Assembly: GCA_963772675.1 (NCBI GenBank)
Contig: CAVYYF010000010.1
Span: forward strand, 62,001 to 126,000
Length of the DNA stretch: 64,000 nucleotides
Direction: 5' to 3'
DNA from: JAKAGZ01 sp963772675
Lineage (GTDB): Bacteria > Bacteroidota > Ignavibacteria > Ignavibacteriales > Ignavibacteriaceae
The number at the start of each line of letters is the position of its first letter. The first letter of the stretch is position 1. The notes beneath the pieces were generated by a model, which saw nothing but the letters and a program-made list of their open reading frames with translations, was not told where the DNA came from and made no database searches. The position numbers and the translations under genes were made by a program. This document shows, in pieces, positions 19,971-26,900 of this stretch.

Positions 19971-21269
19971 ATGCCAAACATTCAACCAGGTTTAAATAAT
20001 TCCGGGGCAGAATTCTCAAAGGGGAATAAGATGAGTTCATACCGATGGACTATTTGTGCCCTTTTGTTTTTTGCAACTACTATAAATTATATCGACAGGC
20101 AGGTCCTTGGAATCCTTGCTCCTGTTTTACAAAAAGATATCGGTTGGAATGAAATAGAGTATGGATATATAATCAGTGCGTTTACAACTGCGTATGCTAT
20201 CGGACTTTTGGCTTTTGGAAGGTTTATAGATAAGGTAGGAACAAAGATTGGCTATACACTTTCTCTTGTAGTCTGGAGTTTTGCTGCGATGGCTCACGCA
20301 TTAGCTAAAACTGCTTTTGGTTTTGGCGCTGCTAGATTTTCACTAGGTATAGGAGAATCTGGAAACTTTCCAGCAGCAATTAAAGCAACTGCAGAATGGT
20401 TCCCGAAAAAAGAAAGAGCATTCGCTACGGGGCTTTTTAATTCGGGTGCAAACATAGGGGCAGTAGTAGCGCCGTTAGTTGTGCCGTGGATAACACTTAC
20501 CTGGGGCTGGCAGGAAGCTTTCATTTTTACCGGCTTACTGGGATTTATCTGGCTTGTTGCATGGATATGGCTATATGAAATTCCAGAAAAACAAAAGAGA
20601 GTTTCACAAGCAGAAGTAGATTATATTCAAAGCGATCCTCCTGAAGTTGTAGCGGAAAAAATTCCCTGGTTAAGTTTATTGCAACACAGGCAGACCTGGG
20701 CATTTGTGGTTGGCAAATTTTTAACCGATCCTATCTGGTGGTTTTATTTATACTGGCTACCGAAATTTTTGAATGAAAGGTATAATCTTGATCTTGCACA
20801 TCTCGGGTTACCTTTGATAGTTATTTATACGATGACAAGTATCGGAAGTATAGCCGGTGGATGGTTCTCCGGTGCGTTTATTCAAAGGGGGTGGAGTGTT
20901 GATAAGGGAAGAAAGGTTGTAATGCTTATTAGCGCTCTACTGGTAGTGCCTATAGTTTTTGCTTCGGCGGTACCTGAATGGTGGGCAGTTTTATTAATTG
21001 GTCTGGCAGCAGCTTCTCATCAAAGCTGGTCGGCAAATTTATTTACTACAGTTTCTGATATGTTTCCGAAAAAAGCTGTGGGGTCGGTTGTTGGAATTGG
21101 TGGCTTTGCCGGTGCAATTGGCGGTTCATTAATTGCTACCGTTGCAGGATTCATATTACAATTGACAGGAAATTATCTCATATTATTTATAATCTGCGGA
21201 TCGGCTTACCTGGTAGCATTATTTATTTTTAATCTCCTGGTACCTAAGATTGAAACTGCTAAATTGTAA
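19971..21269 (+). CDS. MFS hexuronate transporter (anion:cation symporter family, ExuT-like)
   Basis: Inner-membrane carrier with about 12 hydrophobic segments, 432 residues from the first ATG. ExuT-type signatures are YRWTICALLFFATTINYIDRQVLGILAP, RFSLGIGESGNFPAAIKATAEWFPKKERAFATGLFNSGANIG and WFYLYWLPKFLNERY. It probably imports glucuronate or galacturonate with protons, feeding the uxuB/uxuA genes downstream. The start is uncertain. ATG 19971 has a poor ribosome site, whereas in-frame ATG 20031 follows AAAGGGGAATAAG and begins MSSYRWTICALL, close to the usual family N-terminus. Confidence 0.88.
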   Translation: MPNIQPGLNNSGAEFSKGNKMSSYRWTICALLFFATTINYIDRQVLGILAPVLQKDIGWNEIEYGYIISAFTTAYAIGLLAFGRFIDKVGTKIGYTLSLVVWSFAAMAHALAKTAFGFGAARFSLGIGESGNFPAAIKATAEWFPKKERAFATGLFNSGANIGAVVAPLVVPWITLTWGWQEAFIFTGLLGFIWLVAWIWLYEIPEKQKRVSQAEVDYIQSDPPEVVAEKIPWLSLLQHRQTWAFVVGKFLTDPIWWFYLYWLPKFLNERYNLDLAHLGLPLIVIYTMTSIGSIAGGWFSGAFIQRGWSVDKGRKVVMLISALLVVPIVFASAVPEWWAVLLIGLAAASHQSWSANLFTTVSDMFPKKAVGSVVGIGGFAGAIGGSLIATVAGFILQLTGNYLILFIICGSAYLVALFIFNLLVPKIETAKL

Positions 21270-21315
21270 TAAACAAATTTGAAAAAGATGGAAGATATAA
21301 TCAAAAAGTAAAATA

Positions 21316-23790
21316 ATGGAAAATCAAAAAAGAAATATGCCAGAGCTGTTGAAAGAAATATCCAGGCTGCAAAAACGCATTCAGGAACTGGAAGATAATA
21401 AGAAGGCTAATAACGGCGATGCTTCGGCACAGGATCGTTTATTCCTTAGGTCTATAATAGATAACCTTCCTGATGCGATTTATGTTAAGGATAAAGAAGC
21501 GCGGAAGATAATTGCAAACTTAACAGATGTTAGAAATATAGGACTTAGCTCGGAGAAAGAACTGTTAAATAAAACAGACTTTGATTTTTACCCGAAGGAA
21601 ATAGCAGAAGGCTTCCTTGCTGATGATAAATTAGTTCTGCAAACCGGTAAGGCTTTGATGAACAGGGAAGAATTTTTTGCAGATAAAGAAGGTAAAAAAC
21701 ACTGGCTGCTCACATCCAAAATTCCATTGAAAGATCATGATAACAAAATCATAGGCATTATTGGTATTGGCAGGGATATTACTGACCGTAAGCTTGCCGA
21801 AGAAACACTCGAGTACGAACGCAACTTTTTGAAGACGCTGATTAACAGTCTGCCTGATGCAATTTATGCGAAAGACACTGCTGGCAGGAAAACAATAGCA
21901 AATTTAGCTGATCTATGGAATATGGGCTTCACTTCGGAAGAGGAAGTGTTGGGCAAAACCGATTACGATTTCTTCCCGAAAGAAATAGCTGAAAAGTTTT
22001 ATATCAATGACCGTTCGATAATTGAAACAGGCAATGCGGTGCTGAACAAAGAAGAGTTTTTCTTTGATAAGGAAGGGAACAAACATTGGCTGCAAACATC
22101 CAAAGTCCCTTTAAGAAATAGTAATGATGAAGTCGTAGGGTTGATTGGCATCAGCCGTGATATTACTACCCAAAAATTTGCTGAAGAAGAACTGAAAAAG
22201 ACTTATGAGAAATTAGAAAAAACAAACGAAGAACTTAAAAAAGCAAACAGTGTAAAAGCTGAATTTCTCGCAAACATTAGCCATGAAATACGCACGCCAC
22301 TTAATGCTGTTATTGGTTTGACTGAGCTTCTGTTAAGAACTTCTTTAAACGAAGAACAGAAAGATTACGTTCAAACCATACTCAATAGCGGGGATATCCT
22401 GCTTAGCCTTATTAATGATATTCTTGACTTCTCTAAAATTGAAGCTCAAAAAATTGATCTGGAAAATCAGCCTTTCGACTTAATGGTTTGTATAGAAGAA
22501 GCTCTTGATCTCGTTGCCGGAAAAGCTGAAGAGAAAAATATTGAGTTGGTATATTCACTGGGCAAAGGATTGCCGACAATGTTTATGGGGGATGTAACAC
22601 GTTTAAGACAAATACTTGTTAACCTGTTAAGTAACTCCATAAAGTTTACTGAAAAAGGAGAAGTGGTAATTTCTGTAAATGGTCAGGTGCTTGACGCCAA
22701 TTCTTACAAGCTTAACTTTTCAGTAAGAGACACCGGATTAGGAATAAAGCCGGAAGTATGCAAAACTTTATTCCAGGCTTTCACCCAGGCAGATGCATCA
22801 ACAACACGTAAGTTTGGCGGCACTGGCCTCGGTCTGACAATAAGTCTGCGATTGAGTGAGTTGATGGGCGGAACTATGTGGGTTGAAAGCGAAGGCATAG
22901 GGAAAGGCAGTACATTTTATTTCAACATTGTAAGCGAATTATGCGACGAAAAAGAAAAAGAAAATGACTTTGCGGATATATTCGGAAAAAATGTCCTTGT
23001 AGTAGATGATAATAAAACAAACAGGGAGATTCTTACACAACAAATACAATTGTTGAAGATGAATGTAAAGACTGTTGCTTCGGGAGCGGAAGCGCTGACC
23101 CTGATTAATAAAAGTGAAAAATATGACCTGATGGTTCTGGATTTTCATATGCCCGAAATGGATGGGATAACACTTGCAGGCAAAATACACGAAAAACTTA
23201 AAGACAAAACACCAAAGCTTGTCTTACTTTCATCATTTAGTTACCGCGAAAAGAAAAGTGATATCTCCGTGTTTTCTGCGGTACTTACCAAGCCCCTTAA
23301 ATTATCTCATTTGCAGGATGTATTTCAAACAATATTTTCAACGAAGGAAGCAATTCATAAAAAATTTGACCCCACTCCGGTTACGGAAGGTACTGAAACC
23401 GGAAAACAATATCCGCTGAGTATATTGCTTGCCGAGGATAACAAAATTAATCAAATGGTTGCATTACGTTCTTTGGAGAAGATGGGATACAGGGCCGATA
23501 CAGCATTCAACGGCATTGAAGTGCTTGAGGCGTTAAAGTATAAATCTTATGATCTGATACTGATGGATATTCAAATGCCCGATATGGATGGTGAACAGGC
23601 TGCTATCGAAATCAGGAAAATGTTTCCTGAAGAACCACCGCGCATAGTTGCAATGACCGCTACGGCTGTTAAAACAGAACTCGACAGGTATATGGAAGTA
23701 GGTATGAATGGTTGTATCGTGAAACCGTTCAAGCAGGATAAACTGAGAAGTGTGTTGGTTGAATGCTATACGCAGCTAAAGGGAAAGTGA
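21316..23790 (+). CDS. Hybrid sensor histidine kinase: PAS-PAS-HisKA-HATPase-REC-REC
   Basis: 824-residue signalling kinase with no transmembrane segment seen. Order: short coiled coil (1-40), PAS1 (about 45-160), PAS2 (about 170-285), coiled-coil linker, HisKA with phospho-accepting His323 in ANISHEIRTPLNAVIGL, and HATPase. The ATPase part shows DVTRLRQILVNLLSNSIKFT, DTGLGIKP and FGGTGLGLTI. A first receiver (phospho-Asp in LMVLDFHMPEMDG) and a second receiver (LILMDIQMPDMDGEQAA) complete it. The two PAS domains are close copies of each other, an internal duplication. There is no DNA-binding output, unlike Bacteroidetes hybrid two-component regulators of polysaccharide loci, so it must act on another protein. 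It ends nine bases from the convergent uxuA gene. Confidence 0.93.
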   Translation: MENQKRNMPELLKEISRLQKRIQELEDNKKANNGDASAQDRLFLRSIIDNLPDAIYVKDKEARKIIANLTDVRNIGLSSEKELLNKTDFDFYPKEIAEGFLADDKLVLQTGKALMNREEFFADKEGKKHWLLTSKIPLKDHDNKIIGIIGIGRDITDRKLAEETLEYERNFLKTLINSLPDAIYAKDTAGRKTIANLADLWNMGFTSEEEVLGKTDYDFFPKEIAEKFYINDRSIIETGNAVLNKEEFFFDKEGNKHWLQTSKVPLRNSNDEVVGLIGISRDITTQKFAEEELKKTYEKLEKTNEELKKANSVKAEFLANISHEIRTPLNAVIGLTELLLRTSLNEEQKDYVQTILNSGDILLSLINDILDFSKIEAQKIDLENQPFDLMVCIEEALDLVAGKAEEKNIELVYSLGKGLPTMFMGDVTRLRQILVNLLSNSIKFTEKGEVVISVNGQVLDANSYKLNFSVRDTGLGIKPEVCKTLFQAFTQADASTTRKFGGTGLGLTISLRLSELMGGTMWVESEGIGKGSTFYFNIVSELCDEKEKENDFADIFGKNVLVVDDNKTNREILTQQIQLLKMNVKTVASGAEALTLINKSEKYDLMVLDFHMPEMDGITLAGKIHEKLKDKTPKLVLLSSFSYREKKSDISVFSAVLTKPLKLSHLQDVFQTIFSTKEAIHKKFDPTPVTEGTETGKQYPLSILLAEDNKINQMVALRSLEKMGYRADTAFNGIEVLEALKYKSYDLILMDIQMPDMDGEQAAIEIRKMFPEEPPRIVAMTATAVKTELDRYMEVGMNGCIVKPFKQDKLRSVLVECYTQLKGK

Positions 23791-23799
23791 TAAGTCACA

Positions 23800-25008
23800 T
23801 TAATTTTCAAGTGAAAGCCTGATGCCCGTTTCAAGTCCTCTTAATTCGGCGAGCCCTTTCATCCTTCCGTAAATTGAATAACCGGGATAAATATTTTTCT
23901 TTGCTCTGTCGTCCAGCATCAGCAGTCCGTGATCGGGTCGCATTGGAATGTGTGTATCTTTTCTCCCCTTATGAGCACGGCTAATTTGTTCTTCAACAAA
24001 GACTTTCATAACGCCGTACATATCAACATCGCCATCAAGGTGAGCAACTTCAATAAAATCACCGTCGGCTGTTCTGTTTACATTTCTTAAGTGAATGAAA
24101 TTAATCCTTTCGGAAAAACTTTTGGCAATGTCAACGAGATCATTTTTATAACCGGCACCGAGTGAGCCTGTGCAGAAAGTCAATCCATTATTAAGTAAAT
24201 CAGAAGCGTCAAGAATTTTCTGCAAATTTTCTTTGCTACCTACAACTCGCGGCAGGCCAAGTAAAGACATCGGCGGATCATCGGGATGGACTCCAAGCAA
24301 AATTTCAGACTCTTCAGCTACCGGGGTGATCTCTTTAATAAACTCCTGCAAATTTTTTAACAGGTCAGCTTCACTGATGTCTTTATAATTGGCAAGTGCG
24401 GTTCTGAATTCATCTAATGTGTATGCTTCGTTAGAACCCGGGAGTCCGAACAGGATAGTCGATATCAGCTTTTGCTTTCCATATTCATTTAATGAGCTAA
24501 AATATTTTTGAGCTTTATCTTTTATATTATCGTTATAATCGTTTTCAGCGCCCGGTCTTTTTAGTATGAACATATCGAAGGCTGCCATTGATTTAAGTTC
24601 AAACTTGGATGTAAAAGTGCCGTCTCTAAATTGTACGTTTAGTTCTGTTCTCGACCAATCGAGCACAGGCATGAAATTATAGCACACTCTGTTTATTCCG
24701 CATTGGCTGAGATTCCTGAGTGAACATTTATAATTTTCGGTGTACTCTTTATAGTTATCGCTTCTCCTTTTTATGTCCTCGTGAACCGGAACGCTTTCAA
24801 CAACCGACCACCTGAATCCTTCCGCTTCTATCATCCGTTTTCTTTTTAATATCTCTTCGAAAGGCCATACTTCGCCAACCGGAATTTGATGAAGAGCTGT
24901 TACAATTCCTGTAGCGCCTGTTTGTTTTATTTCTTTTAGTGAGACCGGATCATTCGGGCCGAACCATCTCCAGGTATATTCAAATCCGGTTTCATTCTGT
25001 GAAGGCAT
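23800..25008 (-). CDS. uxuA: D-mannonate dehydratase
   Basis: Converts D-mannonate to 2-keto-3-deoxy-D-gluconate (EC 4.2.1.8) in glucuronate breakdown. 402 residues, the usual length for this Mn/Fe-dependent TIM-barrel family. Diagnostic blocks are YTWRWFGPNDPVSLKEIKQ, GIVTALHQIPVGEVWP, LLGVHPDDPPMSLLGLPRVVG, FCTGSLGAGYKND, FIHLRNV and MRPDHGLLMLDD, which include the metal-binding His and Cys residues of the family. It lies 39 bases downstream of the uxuB-type gene, with which it should form one transcript. UxaC (uronate isomerase) and KDG kinase are not in the window. Confidence 0.95.
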   Translation of the reverse strand: MPSQNETGFEYTWRWFGPNDPVSLKEIKQTGATGIVTALHQIPVGEVWPFEEILKRKRMIEAEGFRWSVVESVPVHEDIKRRSDNYKEYTENYKCSLRNLSQCGINRVCYNFMPVLDWSRTELNVQFRDGTFTSKFELKSMAAFDMFILKRPGAENDYNDNIKDKAQKYFSSLNEYGKQKLISTILFGLPGSNEAYTLDEFRTALANYKDISEADLLKNLQEFIKEITPVAEESEILLGVHPDDPPMSLLGLPRVVGSKENLQKILDASDLLNNGLTFCTGSLGAGYKNDLVDIAKSFSERINFIHLRNVNRTADGDFIEVAHLDGDVDMYGVMKVFVEEQISRAHKGRKDTHIPMRPDHGLLMLDDRAKKNIYPGYSIYGRMKGLAELRGLETGIRLSLEN

Positions 25009-25047
25009 TAGGCTTCCTGATTTTTAATCTGAACAAGATAAATAAAA

Positions 25048-25872
25048 TTACACTCCGCTGAAAGCGCTGAATCCGCCGTCAACCGGTATAACTATTCCGG
25101 TTACAAATTTTGATGCATCGCTTGCCAGCCATAAAACTGTTCCAATTAATTCATCAGGATTTCCAAAACGTTTGAAAGGTGTAATGTTGGCAATAGTATT
25201 ACCTCTGTCAGTAAGAGAACCGTCTTTATTGGTCAAAAGAGCTCTGTTCTGATCCGTCAAAAAGAATCCCGGTGCAATTGCATTTACTCTTATTTCATTT
25301 CCGAACTTGTGAGCCATCTCAACAGAGAGCCACCTAGTGAAATTATCGATGGCAGCTTTGGCAGCCGAATATCCGACAACACGTGTTACAACTCTCTGGG
25401 CAGTCATCGAAGAAACATTAATTATCGAGCCGTGCTTTTGTTCGGTCATTACTTTTCCGAAAATCAAAGAGGGCAGAACCGTACCGTTTAAATTAAGATT
25501 GGTTACACTTTTGAAGTCATCCATATTAAGATCGAAAATATTATTATCGACTCCGATAGTTGCGCCGGGCATGTTGCCGCCTGCAGCGTTTATCAGTATA
25601 TCAACTGATCCGAATTTTTCCAGAACTTTATCTTTAACCTCGCGAATATTTTTTTCATCCAGAACGTTGCACTTGAACCCGGCTACATTGCTGCCTGCAT
25701 TTTTAAGTTCATCAGTTTTTCTTTTTAATTTTTCGTCGTTAGTGCCGAGTATAACTACTTTTGCCTCTGCGTTCAGCAGGCCTCTTGCAATTTCGGTTCC
25801 GAGAATTCCGCTGCCCCCTGTAATTACCGCTGTTTTATCTTTTACATTGAAAATCGATTTTAAATATTCCAT
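25048..25872 (-). CDS. uxuB: SDR-type D-mannonate oxidoreductase (fructuronate reductase)
   Basis: Short-chain dehydrogenase of 274 residues, the type known as UxuB/YjmF in Bacillus, which reduces D-fructuronate to D-mannonate with NAD(P)H. It is unrelated to the long-chain UxuB of E. coli. The cofactor motif is TGGSGILGTEIARGLL, the catalytic Ser-Tyr-Lys lies in NVSSMTAQ and VGYSAAKAAID, and VIPVDGGFSAFSG ends the protein. AAGGNMPGATIG and APGFFLTDQNRALL match this subgroup. Its pairing with uxuA is the main reason for the specific call. First gene of the minus-strand uronate operon. Confidence 0.85.
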   Translation of the reverse strand: MEYLKSIFNVKDKTAVITGGSGILGTEIARGLLNAEAKVVILGTNDEKLKRKTDELKNAGSNVAGFKCNVLDEKNIREVKDKVLEKFGSVDILINAAGGNMPGATIGVDNNIFDLNMDDFKSVTNLNLNGTVLPSLIFGKVMTEQKHGSIINVSSMTAQRVVTRVVGYSAAKAAIDNFTRWLSVEMAHKFGNEIRVNAIAPGFFLTDQNRALLTNKDGSLTDRGNTIANITPFKRFGNPDELIGTVLWLASDASKFVTGIVIPVDGGFSAFSGV

Positions 25873-25925
25873 TTGCTATCCGGTTTTAGTGTGAAAAGCT
25901 CAAAATTATGCGCGTATAACTCATT

Positions 25926-25940
25926 AAACTGAAACGGTTT
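25926..25940. promoter_or_regulatory. Candidate LacI/GntR-type operator upstream of uxuB
   Basis: AAACTGAAACGGTTT is an imperfect palindrome about 54 bases upstream of the uxuB start, with AAAC...GTTT arms like those of uronate or LacI-family operators. No regulator gene lies in the window and I found no second copy near the other xylan genes, so this is only a candidate. Confidence 0.25.
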
Positions 25941-26099
25941 ATTAAATATAAGGAAAAGGGGAAAATTTATCTAACAATAAAAAGGAAGCCAGTAGAACTC
26001 ATTTTCCTATACTTGATTTGTAGGCTTTTAAATATGTTGTAACCCCTTAAAATTAATAACTTAAGCTTGTATTTTTTATGAAAAATAAATTAATTTACA

Positions 26100-26340
26100 G
26101 ACACCCCTAATTACAACGATGGAGATCGTTCAATGTTTAGGGAGAGGATGTCTTCACGTCCTGTGTCAGTAGTGAAGATACTGGCTAATTGGCATTGTTT
26201 AGGGGAGACCTTCGAGGGTTGGAAGCCCAAAGAGATAATCTTTCTTTAATTTTTGTCGGCTCCCCAAGCTTTAAGTACACCGCTTGGAGATAGAGCTCGA
26301 TAAAGATACTTCAGACATTAACGTCTGAGCCGGCTCGGAC
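26100..26340 (+). ncRNA. Candidate structured RNA, family not recognised
   Basis: Within the 751 bases between uxuB and the ilv leader peptide lies a GC-richer, highly foldable segment. Helix P1 is GACAC 26100-26104 with GTGTC 26163-26167. It encloses P2 (CCCTAA 26105-26110 with TTAGGG 26137-26142, extended by AACGAT 26115-26120 with ATCGTT 26125-26130 around a GGAG loop) and P3 (AGGATG 26145-26150 with CGTCCT 26157-26162). The three stack with almost no unpaired bases at the junction. A second domain has CCAAGC 26264-26269 with GCTTGG 26282-26287 and TCAGAC 26311-26316 with GTCTGA 26323-26328, closed by CGGC 26257-26260 with GCCG 26329-26332. It does not match tmRNA, RNase P, SRP, 6S or riboswitch classes I can recall. 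Strand is assumed from the ORF that follows; an apparent weak promoter (TTGTAT at 26067) precedes it. Confidence 0.5.
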
Positions 26341-26357
26341 TTAATCTTGGAATACCA

Positions 26358-26510
26358 ATGAAGAAGTTCGAAGTTAATGTAGAGATTAAGATTGACATAG
26401 CTAAGGTTATACTTGCCTTGTCAGTTTTGCTTATCTCTACTTCGGTAAATAATGGCATGGGAGTAATTTCCCCGCTGTATTTTTACACTCCGAACCTCTA
26501 CAAAATATAA
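26358..26510 (+). CDS. Small putative membrane protein of 50 residues, unknown
   Basis: ATG at 26358 opens a 50-codon ORF that begins directly after the structured RNA. The product starts with an alternating charged/hydrophobic stretch (KKFEVNVEIKIDI) and runs into one hydrophobic segment (IAKVILALSVLLI) before a polar tail ending in TPNLYKI. Codon use is similar to neighbours. The ribosome site is weak (TTGGA), and the start codon lies in the loop of an 8-bp hairpin (CTTAATCT 26340-26347 with AGATTAAG 26383-26390). I do not recognise the family. It may be a small membrane protein, a type I toxin-like peptide, or a chance ORF; the adjacent structured RNA makes a real gene somewhat more likely. 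Confidence 0.4.
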   Translation: MKKFEVNVEIKIDIAKVILALSVLLISTSVNNGMGVISPLYFYTPNLYKI

Positions 26511-26582
26511 AACAATATCTTAATTAAATCTCAATTACCATATATTATGGCTTGCCAAATATACAATTTCCCTAATTTTCTC

Positions 26583-26611
26583 TTGACATAAAAAGAATAA
26601 TTTACTATGTT
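26583..26611 (+). promoter_or_regulatory. Sigma70-like promoter of the ilv-leu operon
   Basis: TTGACA at 26583-26588 and TATGTT at 26606-26611 are separated by exactly 17 bases. The predicted start of transcription, about 26617, is only some 7 bases before the leader-peptide ATG. The same TTGACA-17-TATNNT layout appears at glnK, the S-box, argC and the tRNA, which supports it. Confidence 0.7.
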
Positions 26612-26623
26612 GCTTCCATCCTT

Positions 26624-26782
26624 ATGAACAACACGTATAAAAATATTACCTCAAATATTAACGTTGCCTCACCCTATGGCGTCGGACGCGTTGGTTCATT
26701 AATTTCCATTAATAATTTACTATCAGATATTACCCTTCTAGGGATTATTATTAGCATTCTATCGCTAATTATTATTCGCTAA
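26624..26782 (+). CDS. ilv-leu operon leader peptide (attenuator), 52 residues
   Basis: ATG 26624 to TAA 26780-26782 encodes 52 residues with 12 Ile, 7 Leu and 3 Val. Control codons are concentrated at the end, residues 36-52 being ITLLGIIISILSLIIIR with two ATT-ATT-ATT runs. This is the pattern of leader peptides that sense charged tRNA by ribosome stalling. It lies 118 bases ahead of ilvD, first gene of an operon making all three branched-chain amino acids. Its 5' leader would be only about 7 bases and shows no Shine-Dalgarno sequence, so initiation is probably close to leaderless. It is too short for ordinary gene finders. Function is inferred from composition and position. Confidence 0.8.
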   Translation: MNNTYKNITSNINVASPYGVGRVGSLISINNLLSDITLLGIIISILSLIIIR

Positions 26783-26800
26783 TAATTAAGTCAATCCCTA
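26739..26800 (+). promoter_or_regulatory. Attenuator hairpin overlapping the Ile/Leu codons
   Basis: TAGGGATT 26739-26746 pairs with AATCCCTA 26793-26800, and directly inside it ATTATTAGC 26747-26755 pairs with GCTAATAAT 26778-26786, with a six-base bulge on the 3' side. A second choice is ATTAGC 26750-26755 with GCTAAT 26764-26769. A ribosome stalled at Ile49-51 would cover the loop and block the long stem; one that finishes at the TAA would let it form. No T-run follows 26800, so whether it ends transcription or hides the ilvD start is not settled. Confidence 0.6.
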
Positions 26801-26900
26801 AAGCTAACCAAATAAAGATCAAAAATTAAAGCTGCAAAGGGGTTGACCTAAACCTTGAAGTTTGTCTGATGATTTGTATATAAATCAATCAGAGGTAGCA

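Noticed and set aside
1..25872. SusC/SusD-type polysaccharide utilisation locus
   Set aside because: No TonB-dependent receptor or SusD-like lipoprotein is encoded in the window.
26100..26510. Retron, group II intron, tmRNA or CRISPR-type RNA
   Set aside because: No reverse transcriptase or Cas gene nearby, no domain V motif, no tmRNA start/tag sequence and no direct repeat array.
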